NCBI GenBank assembly: GCA_900088475.1
Contig: FLMG01001721.1
Coordinates: 3,242 to 14,179, forward strand
Reading direction: 5' to 3'
DNA: 10,938 bases
DNA from: Hyphochytrium catenoides
Taxonomy: Eukaryota; Sar; Hyphochytriomycetes; Hyphochytriales; Hyphochytriaceae
This document shows, in pieces, positions 1-8,899 of this stretch; positions within the stretch are counted from its first letter, which is position 1; each line of letters opens with the position of its first letter. Below the pieces are notes generated by a model that worked only from the letters and a program-made list of their open reading frames with translations, was not told the DNA's origin and made no database searches. Position numbers and translations under genes: made by a program.

Positions 1-27
1 AGAGAGAGAGAGAGAGAGAGAGAGAGA
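1..27. repeat. (AG)n microsatellite
   Basis: About 13 uninterrupted AG dinucleotides lie at the very start of the window, followed by an A run, and probably continue upstream. The repeat sits about 40 nt before the GPCR start codon, in its presumed promoter or 5' UTR. Confidence 0.95.
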
Positions 28-67
28 AAACGAGACGAAGCACTCTGAGGAAGGAAGGCACGACTTC

Positions 68-2146
68 ATGGCTTTCTCGGCGCAGCAGTATCAGACGTTA
101 GAGATCCTCACCCGAATCTGTGCCGCCCTCTCCATAGCGGGGACCTCTGCCATTCTCCTCTCCTTCGCGCGAGACAGAGCAGGGTTCAAAAGCACTGCAA
201 ACAGGCTCATCTTCTTCCTTTCTCTCTCAGACTTTATCTGTTCCATCTTCCTCATTATCAGCCGCTCAGGCTTCACACTCTACGGACCAGACAGTGCGCT
301 CTGCAGGATTCAGGGTTTCGGCGTCACGTACTTTATGTTAGCGGTAAGGACTAAATAATGTCACTCCTCTTCTTCTTCGCCATCTTTTTCTTCTCTTCTT
401 TCCCTTTCATTATTCTTCTTTTCCTCAGGCCCTGCCCAACTCGCCTCCTTTCGCTCTCTTCAATAACTTCTTTCTTCGCGCTCCCACATCTCTTCCTTTC
501 TCTGATGGGTCAACACATTTAGTACGACCTCTAGTCCTTCCTCACTGCACTGGCCGTAGTAGCGGTATGATGGTGATCCCTTCTGGCTTCTTCTGCTCTT
601 CCAATGATGACTCCCTTTCCCTAATGCCGAACTGTCCTCAATCTTCTTCTAGTCAACACTATGGACCTGCGCATTGGCATGTAATTTGTTCCTCGCTACA
701 GCGCGGAGGAAGAGCAGAGAAGAGCTAAGATCGTACGAGCGCTACTATCACACTATCGTCTGGGGCGTCAACCTCCTCTGGTGTGGCGTCTATCTCCTCC
801 CTGCCCTGCATTTTAGAGACGGTGCGCCATTCTATGGCAATGCAGAGCTGTGGTGCTGGATCTCGGCCGAGTACCGCGAGTTCCGTCTTTATGTCTTCTA
901 CATTCCTCTCTGGATTGTCTTCGGAGTCGTACTCCTCGCGTACGTCTGGGTGGGAAAGATTGTTTATGGCATCACGGACAGGTAATGAAGCAGGCTTGAG
1001 GAAGAAGAGTTGCACTAGGTCACCATAGAAGGGAGAGAAGCGAATTATTTCTTGGACCATTTTTCAAGACGACAGAGCAGTTAACTTGGGGACAGGGAAG
1101 AGTATTAGGGGGAATACGGCGTTGTATACCAGAAGACAGGGGAAGGGAAGCTGCGAGAAATCTGCCTGAAAGGAGGAAGGCTTGACTCACTTGTCTTCTC
1201 TTCTTCTTGTTCTGTCTCTCTTCCCTTGGCAGATGGATTAAGGGTGGCCAGCCCGGACAACAAGAAGTCTTTCAGAAGTTAAACACTCGCTATTTCATCA
1301 AGACGAACCTCTACCTTCTCGCCTTCCTCGTTTGCTGGCTGCCAGCCACCGTCAACCGCATCATGGGCATGACCAACCCTAACAAGATGGTCTATGGACT
1401 CTTTGTAGCACATGCGGTGAGTCCTAGAGCTTCTAGCCTAACTTATTATAGGTCCCGAACAGCCTTTATTAACCTCTTCTCTCATCCGCTTTGCGGCATT
1501 ATTCTCTCCTGCCCATTGTTCCTTGCAGATCCTGGTGCCGCTGAATGGCTTTATAAACTCAATCATATACTTTTGGTCGGGTGCTTTCTACAGAATGAGA
1601 GATAGGAGGTTGAGGGGCGACGATGGCTCAGCTGCGAGAGGGGGAGGCACATCTGACACAGATAACGAGGGAAGGCAGCAGTCCCAGGAAAGAGGTGCAG
1701 GAGGCGGCGGATACAGAGCTTACAATGATCCGCACTCTACCGACCACTCCTTCACCTGCCAGGAGGACGCCTCTTCCTCGTACAAGAGTGTTATGAATAG
1801 CTTTACTAGGAGTACGGTCTCTCACCTCTGGCCGCGGCGATACCAGCACCAAGGGACATCTGAGAACCAAGACGAGAGCGTGGACATGTCACCTGTGCCT
1901 TCTCTCTTTGCCTACGAGGACTTCAATGGCTCCCTCAGCATGTCTTCATCACCTGGGTCTTCTTCTCCTTCTCCATCTCGTCGCTCGTCCCAGCCAGTAA
2001 CGCTAAGGGAGCTTGGAATCCAGGAGATTGACATCGATGATCCTGCGCTGATGATGGAACCGATAGAGGAGTTTATCCTGCCAGAGGAGGCTAGCTTTCG
2101 AGCATCAGCGCAGGCAACAGGAAGGGGCAGCTTGTGGCGAGCATGA
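68..2146 (+). CDS. cAMP-receptor-like (class E) seven-transmembrane GPCR, four exons
   Basis: Exons are 68-343, 653-981, 1233-1416 and 1529-2146. The introns (309, 251 and 112 nt) are GTAAGG..TAG, GTAATG..CAG and GTGAGT..CAG, with junction phases 0, 2 and 0, giving 468 aa. Seen: a short N-terminus without a signal peptide and helix 1 at about 10-34. Helix 2 includes NRLIFFLSLSDF (45-56). Cys79 at the top of helix 3 could pair with Cys160 in the WCWIS loop. Also present are STLWTCALACN (93-103) in helix 3, a helix 6 CWLP motif (236-239) and a helix 7 NGFINSIIYF motif (269-278). These features resemble the Dictyostelium cAMP-receptor (Dicty_CAR) family rather than rhodopsin-class receptors, and no DRY motif is seen. 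The role would be plasma-membrane sensing through G proteins; the ligand is unknown. The tail after about 285 is roughly 180 residues, rich in Ser, Gly and acidic residues, and may be a phosphorylation region. The start is the first ATG, 67 nt from the window edge, and an upstream exon cannot be excluded. Confidence 0.85.
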
Positions 2147-2766
2147 TCACCGACCAAGACAACCTGAGCATCCTTGTTCATTGTGAGTGTGTCGCTGGTG
2201 TTGCAGGACACATCTTAGACAACAGACAACAAGGACGTAGGGTCACCACAAGCGAGGTTATTAAGCGTCCTCTTTGGGGCGCTGGCTTGGCGCTGATCTT
2301 CTAGTCTCTTCATGCTCCGTATTATATATTTATGGTTCGATAGTGTTAGGTGCTTCAGGAGTCTAGTAGCAGCTTACAAGAGCAGTCCAATGTTGATGTC
2401 AAAATAAGTCTAGCAACCTCTCTCCAGGGCCATAGAATCAGCATCGTCCTTCTCCTATTGCTCCACTCCCTCATCTCTTTTGAGCTTCGAAGAGCTACAC
2501 TGTTAGCAGCAGCGACCTAGTCAACCAGTTAAACTCCGCAAGTCTTACGCTTAGTGCTTGGCCTAAAAGAAAGCGACCAAACAGTGTCGTATGTGTAATA
2601 AGCAGCTGGGACGGACCGACGAGGAAGAAGTGTGATGACCGAAGCATCTAAGTGCGCGCCGGCGCCGCCGTGGAAATCAAAAAAATGGGAAAAGAAAGCA
2701 GCTGCTGTGCAAGAAGAGACTTTTCATCTTGAGAGGCAGGCTTTCCGCCTTAGGCGGTTTCGTGGC
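2147..2766. other. Convergent 3' intergenic region
   Basis: This 620-nt stretch separates the GPCR stop from the PhoD stop, which face each other. I see no coding sequence. Short open frames near 2632-2766 on the + strand run into the antisense of the PhoD 3' end and show no protein features. Neither side has a canonical AATAAA; AATAAG occurs near 2404. A 13-nt near-perfect palindrome (CCGCCT-T-AGGCGG, 2745-2757) lies just downstream of the PhoD stop and would be in its 3' UTR. The region should hold both polyadenylation sites. Confidence 0.6.
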
Positions 2767-5700
2767 TCAAAGCAGCCAAAAAGATATGAAAATTGCGATA
2801 CCAAAGACCGTCCAGGGTATTAAGGGAAAAGCTGTCCCTTCAGGAGCTAGAGACGAAGAAGAACTGTCCTCGTCAACGGGCGTCATTGAACCCTCTCCCT
2901 TCCCGTACGTGTCCTCTATGTCTACAGAGACTTTCTTCCCTGAGAACACGCGAGAATCTCTTTGCTTCACATCCTCAACGAAGAACCATTCCACGTTGAC
3001 GGCATCCTCGGACAGACTTAGAACGTAATACCCGTGATATTGCAGATCCACCCAGCGAACTTGCTTCTCAATCGTGCGGATCGTGGCCTCAGCGGCACTT
3101 ACCACGATGTCGCTTGAAAGAGGCAGAGGAGAAGACACTGAAGGAGTGATAAGCTCAATCCCAAGCTTCTGCAACCGTTTGTCGTCCTGTCCGCCTGTGA
3201 AGGGGATAAAGCCCCAAGGATCCGATCGGGAAGGATCATACATTACGTCCACAAGCCATGAAGTGTGGATGTCTCCTGTCATCCAGATTACATTCCTAGC
3301 ATAGGGAAGACAAGAGATACCTTCACATACAGGGAAGTGACGCCGACTAATAACTTGGCAATAAGTGGAGCAATACTGGCATTGAGGGGCAAGGGATACT
3401 TCTATTCCAAGATGCAAGGATAGGCGTAGAAGAGAAGAGTAGTCAACAGAAAGCTCGCGGGACAAGATGCAAGGACAGGCGTAGAAGAGACGAGTAGTCA
3501 ACAGAAAGCTCGCGGAGTCGGCCCACTTTACGACGGAGAGGACGCAGAACGACGGAGCAATAGCTGATGATGAACAATCCCTTCTTCTATGTCATACCTG
3601 ATGTTCCCTTCCGCGATGACGCCCTTTACTCTTTGTCTGTTGGCCGGGTAGCCATTCCAGGAGTCCGCTAGCAATGTTCGGTCTATTATGTTCTGCTCTT
3701 CCAGCTTCAGGGCTGAAAAGATCACCTATATGAACGGCATGTCTTCAGACTTGCATGATTGGAGGCACATCGTAGTCAGCTGTTACCTGATTAGCTATGA
3801 GCTTCCATTTGACTTCATCCTTCTCAGCTTGGAGGATGGTATCGTTAAACCATTGCTCTTGCTCTTGGCCCAGCATAGTCCTGTTCCACCGCTCTTCATG
3901 AGTCGAGCGTGATGCCGCAGGGGCCGATGGCGGTTAGGGGAAGTTCGTAATACTTTAAGAAAAACGAATGACGACGTGAGGGCTAGGAGAGAAGAAGGAA
4001 AGGTTACTGGCTGGCGGTCGTGGTTGGTGGTATCCATAAGAGCCTTCTGCTCATGGATTTCAGAGCCATCACTTACGGAGAACGCTGGGGTCCGCACTTG
4101 CGTTGTCTCTTCCATATATCCTGGTGTCCAGCATTATCGTTTCCTGGCACGGTGAAGGGGGATCTATAATAAGTAACCAAGCAAGACAGAAGAGCAGCAC
4201 CTCTTTTCTCTTCACGTTGCTGTTCTGAGCTTGTTCTTATCTCTCTTCTTCCTTTTGGCGTCTATCTTTCCGCTCGTCTGCCTTAGCGTGGGTACCGTCT
4301 CTGGGTCACGGTGCGTTACTGACGTACCGCGAACTTGCCAAAACGGAACGATCGGAAGATTCGTGTCTTCCCTTCCGACTCTCTTTGCGCCCGGACCGGT
4401 GTATACTCCAAGTACGCTTGAATTGCTTCCTGCTTTCGCTCCTGCCACGGCCCTTCATCAGGATCGTGCTCCTTCGCTCCATCCTCCCAGGCATTGTTGG
4501 CAAACTCTAGAGACAGACCGTGAGAGTTAGGAGCGCAACAATAAAACTCTCTACTCTCTGGGCGATTCTGCTTATTCGTGGCACCCTTTATCCTTGCACT
4601 CCTTCTAGTTCTCTCTTCTTTCCCATCCCCTGGCCTCCCTTTCCTTAGGAACGACAGTCTCTTCTGCTGCCGTACCGTGGTCGTCCCAGATCATGAACCA
4701 AGGAAACCAGCGCATGGCTTGCACCAAGGAGCTCGTGTTCCTATATTGAGCATACCGCGTCCGATATGTCGTGAGATTGACAGCCTCCCGAGGAGGGTCC
4801 GGCAGTCGGTCAATTGGGCTTCCAGACTGAAAGCCCTCTGGACCGTACTCATAGATGCTAAAAATGGCCAATAGCAGCAGAGAGACTACTGTCAGAGAAG
4901 TCACTTGGAACATGCAAGACTCAGTAGCAGTAAGGTTGACAAGGCCTGCTCCATTTATCAGAAGACCAGCGGGGAGTCGAAGCAATAATAATTCAAGATA
5001 AATCCGGGACGGCCGCACTGAAGGGAGGGAACAGGAGGAACAAAAGAAGAGTAGAGAGATTTTTTGAAGGAGGGCAACGTGAAAGGAGATGCCCAAGACG
5101 TTAGGCTCTACGTACAAGTCGCCTAAGAAGACAACCCCAAAGAGGTCCGTTGCATTAGCGATGTGGTCCAAGGCAACGAAATATCCTCCTGGATAGTTGA
5201 TGCAGCTCACCACAGCTAGTTCAAGCGACTCAACGTCCCTTGAAGGCAGCGTCCTAGTGCGGCCGATGATGGACCTAGTTGAGTTGGACTCGTCCATGAA
5301 GCGATAGTAATACGTCTGATCAGACTCCAATCCATCAACTATGAGCTGATAAGGGAAGAACATAGCAAACAAGAGAAAAGCAGATCAGGAGTATTAGGGG
5401 CAGTCACGGGGTCGTTAGAAGTTGAGACTTTGGCGGTCCTTCGTCTATTCCCTTACCTTCACAGTCCAGTCCGTGCTGCTGTTTGTTTGGACATTGCCGT
5501 CTTTTACCATGTCCCAGATTCGTTCCTCCATGTCACTGGACCTCCCAACCTCCCAGCGCAAGGTAAGAGTGCCATCCTCGGTCTGGCTCTCTTCCTCCTG
5601 TTGTTGCCCAGGAGACGATGAGGTTGGAGCAGTGCTATTAGAAGCCTTGGTCCAGAGAACAACAGAGTCTTGATATGGATCTCCCGAGGCTACTCCCCAG

Positions 5701-5849
5701 TAGAACTCGGCAGCCAGACAGAAGAGATTTTGACCGCCATTGCGAACCTTATAGCTGCTATCAATGTTAAGCCTTGGCGTAAGAAGCAGCGTGAGGCCCA
5801 GGAGGGCGGGAGCACAATGACGAGGGCGAAGGCATACGATCGGCATCAT
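2767..5849 (-). CDS. PhoD-type alkaline phosphatase / phosphodiesterase, eight exons, secreted and possibly GPI-anchored
   Basis: Exons (high to low) are 5849-5457, 5345-5116, 4857-4676, 4506-4328, 4143-4077, 3893-3787, 3725-3598 and 3295-2767, giving 604 aa. Removing the introns restores PhoD motifs across junctions: GVASGDP in exon 1; SCINYPGGYF (Cys179); FLGDFIYEYG spanning exons 2/3 (Asp207); WDDHEFANNAW spanning exons 3/4 (265 on); IMLDTR (331-336); QVIFSALKLEE spanning exons 6/7; DSWNGYPANR; and TGDIHTSW (435-442). The conserved Cys, Asp, Asn and His residues are the expected metal ligands of the Fe/Ca-dependent PhoD family. The enzyme should hydrolyse phosphate mono/diesters outside the cell. 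Residues 1-25 look like a signal peptide; an in-frame TAA lies upstream. The C-terminus is Ser-rich (573-577) followed by a 21-residue hydrophobic end, typical of a GPI signal or tail anchor. The exon 6 acceptor (ATGAAG, after a CTAAC branch site) is the least certain junction, because a stop lies just upstream in that frame. Regulation by phosphate is plausible but not visible. Confidence 0.9.
3408..3515. repeat. Tandem duplication, 55-nt period, inside PhoD intron 7
   Basis: Two adjacent copies occupy 3408-3462 and 3463-3517. The first 53 positions match except at two (3421 T versus 3476 C; 3436 A versus 3491 C). Both copies lie within the 302-nt intron between PhoD exons 7 and 8, the longest intron of that gene, and account for much of its extra length. 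The near identity suggests a recent duplication. Confidence 0.9.
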
Positions 5850-6573
5850 GGCGATCGCCGAAATGTGTGAGAGGACAAGAACAACTTGGTGACTGCTATG
5901 TGGTGCTTAGAACTACTCTGTTGGACAAGAGAAACAGCAAGGCAACGCTCACGTGTCGTCTCCCGCCTCGGGCAAACAGAGCGAGAGAAAGGCAATGCGA
6001 ACGAGCAAGGGCGAAGAATATTACTTGGGCTACTACGCGGTCAGCAAGAAATATAGCAGGAGATCTGCAAGCAGAGCGGGCAAGTTGGAAACTGAGAGCG
6101 ATTGTTTGATGATCAAGCACGCTATACTAAAGAGCTTACGGTAGAAGCCTAGCGTCAGAAAGCCAATGCTCTGCATAGCATGGAGCTTGTACATTGGCTT
6201 ACTCCGTCCCTTTACATCTGTTTCGTGCAATAGCAGGAAACGGTCATGACTATCATCGATGCTGCTGACGCCAGAGCAAAAGGCATTGAGGAACTGTAGC
6301 AATCAGGTGGTGATGGCCAGTAAGCTCGCTCGTCTTAGGCTCCAGGCGTCTTGGGCACTGCGAGGAGCTCGCGATGACTTACCGAATGCTGGCTGTCAGC
6401 ATCGGAGCTCACTTCACCTCAGGCAAATCTATTCTTTCATCTATCTCATCCTCCTTTTCATTCTCCTCCTCATTAGTCCCCGGCGGCGGGAGGAGGAACC
6501 GAGAACAGGACTCTGGACCGCCATATTCTCACGCGTGTTTGCGGGTGGGGCTATCTGCTGCTGCTTGCATCCT

Positions 6574-6579
6574 CTTATA
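6574..6579 (-). promoter_or_regulatory. Candidate TATA box for a - strand transcript
   Basis: The - strand reads GAGTATAAGAGG here. A start site about 30 nt downstream would fall near 6545. The first downstream ATG that leads to a hydrophobic reading frame across a GTAAGT donor is at 6402. The PhoD ATG is 725 nt away, so this could drive PhoD through a spliced leader or serve a separate small transcript. It is a single short motif and could be chance. Confidence 0.2.
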
Positions 6580-7689
6580 CTCTACCCTGCTCTGCGTCTC
6601 TTGTTTATGGCAAACAAGTCGACGGTCCATCCTGCTGGGCTCCGCCTTTTCACTGGCTCCAAGTTCTCTCGCTGCCATCGCTCTGCTGTCTCATGTCTTC
6701 ACGCAGTTGCCTTCCGAAAGGGACACCCGTAATGTCGAAACTAACCCTCATTGGGACCGGCTTTAAATGAACATGGTGGGGTCTGGGTGAGCTAAAACAC
6801 ACATTCCGTATCCAGCCCTTGCCGAAACTAAAATAGCAGATTCACCACAGGGATTTTCCCGAATTGACACGCAAGAAGGTTCATCCTGCCTGTTGGTTAC
6901 TCACGGAATGGAGCGGAGTGGAGCCTGTCCGAGCCTTTTTCTCCCCTGCCGCCGTCGTGGTCAACACTTTCTGGGAGCACGTCCTCAAAGCTCATCATCC
7001 GAGTGCCTAGCACCATCATCTATCCGCCACCCAGAGCCTCCTACGAGCTTCCTTCCTAGCTACTCTTTACCATCGTGGTTAGGTATGTGGCTATCTGATA
7101 AATGCCTGAGGTGGTGTCGTGGCGGTCGCGCCACTGAACGAAGAGACAATGCGGTGAACTCATGTCGTAAGGCAGTCTTATGTATCAGCATCATTAGACA
7201 AGGAACAGGAGAGCCTGAGCTGCCAAAGATGGTGCGAACAGGAGGCCACAGTCCTAAGATCGAGAAAAGCTGAAGGGCTATTACGTCAGCTCTTCTTCCT
7301 GAGAGGATCAGCAGGAGGATGCGAACTCTCCGATTTCAATTGGCTTCCTCTTTCCTTCTATAATCCTCGCGCCTCACCCGAAAAAGACAGCCTCGAAGCT
7401 GCTGCCACCTCCCTTGCTTCTTGATTCATTAGTGATAGAATGCCAGAAGACGTCATAGAGTTAAGAAGAAGGGGCAGCAACAAACGTTCAATCTCTTACC
7501 GTTGACTTGAGGACGACAAAGCATCTTAGTAAGGGCCATCAAGACGATTGGATCTACTCACCCCAAACTCTCGACAAAGGAAGAAGGCAGCATGAGGCCG
7601 GCCCCAAGTCATCAAGCACACGTCTCTTATTAGGAGGAGAGGCACTTGTAGATGCAAAGGAAGATGTACTTAGTCATTCGTAGCCTAGA

Positions 7690-7704
7690 CCTCTCTCTCT
7701 CTCC
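7690..7704. repeat. Short (CT)n tract
   Basis: A CT dinucleotide run of about 14 nt. On the + strand it resembles the pyrimidine tract of a splice acceptor (CACAAG follows at about 7712-7717), but no convincing + strand exon follows. It may simply be a microsatellite. Confidence 0.75.
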
Positions 7705-8149
7705 TCTACATTCACAAGGCGTACCAGTCACTCTGTAGAGCCCAACGTTCTCTTGATGACGCCTTTGGATCGTGACCATCCATTTGACTATGTCATGCTT
7801 GCTTACGTTCGGCCGTCATGGTGCTACTTCTTTGCGAGACGACCAGCAGCTTATCCAGGCAGTGAATAGACCACTATCAAATCTTAACATACCTCTGTCC
7901 CATGTCCTGAGTAACAAACACGGCTTCCATTTTGTTTGCATCACGGACTTCTCCAAACTGACTCCTCTAGTACCCTGATGATGCCTGCCGTCTACATGCC
8001 CGCCGCCTGGAGCGGTGATCGTTGGTATACAGGTTGCTGTTGTCGAGCTCCTTCCCTGGTAGTAGTGGTAGTGATGTGCTGCTGTGGAACCTCTGTTGAT
8101 GAGAAGGCGATGGCAGAGTGCTGTTCTTCTGCTTCAGGACTACGTTCGA

Positions 8150-8899
8150 TCAGGCTTCCTCTTTCTTTCCGCGCGCCCTGCATGTTGCATGCCATATATA
8201 GGACGCAATCAGTATGACAACGAGAGCAACACCCACAGTGATCCCTGCAATCACCCGTGGGGTAAGTATCCTGCGCTCGAGCGTGATGCTGGAGCTGTCA
8301 TCATCCCCACGACTAGGAGTAGGCGCCATAAAGGGAGAAAGGTCGAGGTCAGGGTCCGACGAGGGAGAGGGGCCAGTCCTGCCACTAGGAGTCGGCGCCC
8401 CCATCGTAGTAGGAAGCGGTGTCCAGACCGGAAAAGGAGGATAGTCTTGATCAGAAGAACCTACGCCTTTAAGATTTGGGGGACAGGTGGCGATACAAGT
8501 AAGGAAAGCTTGAGGGTTCGCAAGGATGCACTTCGTCTGGCCAGGGAGGATGACCCTTGGACTTGGATCGGAGAGGTTCATACATAACGGACGCCTCTCA
8601 CATTGGGCATAAGGAAAGGCCTCAGGGGTGACGTTGCCTTTTCCTGGGCACTGAAAGCATATGGCACCAAGTAAAGGTACGGGTTGGATCTTGCCCACAG
8701 GGCCGAAGCCGGATTCCTCACAGCTGGCTCCAATGACGATGCTACCAGCGCATACTATTGGCTTGAGGCAGCCGCCGCCGTCGTCGGCTGGTGGGCTCTT
8801 TCCTTCTATAAGAAGTGCTGCTGGATCCTCGGCACTTGAAGAAAGGAGAAGGATGCTGAAGAAAAGCAAATAGCTGCTGCTGCCTAACATCATCTTCAT
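8150..8899 (-). CDS. Orphan type I membrane protein with Cys-rich ectodomain (249 aa)
   Basis: I do not recognise this family. Seen in order: an N-terminal signal peptide with hydrophobic core SYLLFFSILLLSSSA (9-23); a Cys-rich ectodomain with ten cysteines (44, 50, 60, 81, 84, 100, 106, 124, 135, 139), including CFQC and a closing CIATCPP; N-glycosylation sequons at Asn89 (NVT) and Asn108 (NLS); a Pro/Ser/Thr/Asp-rich stalk (about 140-204) with two APTPS copies; one membrane helix (about 216-236, VIAGITVGVALVVILIASYI); and a short basic tail containing RARGKK. The even cysteine count and topology suggest a disulphide-bonded surface domain on a stalk: receptor, adhesin or wall-associated. No catalytic motif is evident. 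The start at 8899 is the first of three nearby ATGs, immediately before the signal peptide. It reads as one exon; further exons cannot be excluded. A stop directly follows the Lys/Glu-rich end, so the tail looks complete. Confidence 0.8.
   Translation of the reverse strand: MKMMLGSSSYLLFFSILLLSSSAEDPAALLIEGKSPPADDGGGCLKPIVCAGSIVIGASCEESGFGPVGKIQPVPLLGAICFQCPGKGNVTPEAFPYAQCERRPLCMNLSDPSPRVILPGQTKCILANPQAFLTCIATCPPNLKGVGSSDQDYPPFPVWTPLPTTMGAPTPSGRTGPSPSSDPDLDLSPFMAPTPSRGDDDSSSITLERRILTPRVIAGITVGVALVVILIASYIWHATCRARGKKEEA

Larger units (their letters stand above)
5850..8149. other. Unassigned 2.3-kb region between PhoD and the type I membrane protein gene
   Basis: No gene can be established here. 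The end next to 5850 should hold the PhoD promoter and 5' UTR; TATA-like sequences occur on the - strand at 6055-6049 and 6579-6574. Several good - strand splice signals are scattered through it. Donors: GTATGT at 7892, GTAAGC at 7806, GTGAGT at 7561, 6904 and GTAAGT at 6382. Acceptors: CTACAG at 7733 and 6294, TTTTAG at 6828, TTGCAG at 6065. They suggest small exons of one or more - strand transcripts, but two or three frames stay open around most of them and no family motif appears. The + strand open frames have no domain signature either. The region could hold a divergent gene, a long non-coding transcript or decayed sequence. Confidence 0.5.

Noticed and set aside
6259-6766. Two overlapping + strand open frames (about 130-157 codons)
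   Set aside because: They overlap each other in different frames, have no domain or conserved motif, and cross the - strand GTAAGT..CTACAG intron candidate.
6837-7010. A + strand frame containing EWSGVEPVRAFFSPAAVVV that looks protein-like
   Set aside because: It ends at a TAG without any usable GTRAG donor before it, and it is antisense to the - strand candidate at 7019-6905. No family match is recognised.
7684-7980. Competing open frames on both strands, including a - strand stretch with FGEVRDANKMEAVFVTQDM before a GTATGT donor that faintly recalls an RRM
   Set aside because: Three frames are open over the same DNA, none exceeds about 70 codons, and the RRM resemblance rests on a few residues. 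No consistent exon chain could be built.
8084-8587. A 167-codon + strand open frame, with a textbook GTAAGT donor near 8261 on the + strand
   Set aside because: It is antisense to the - strand membrane protein, whose signal peptide, cysteine pattern, stalk and helix are coherent. The + product is Arg-rich and shapeless.
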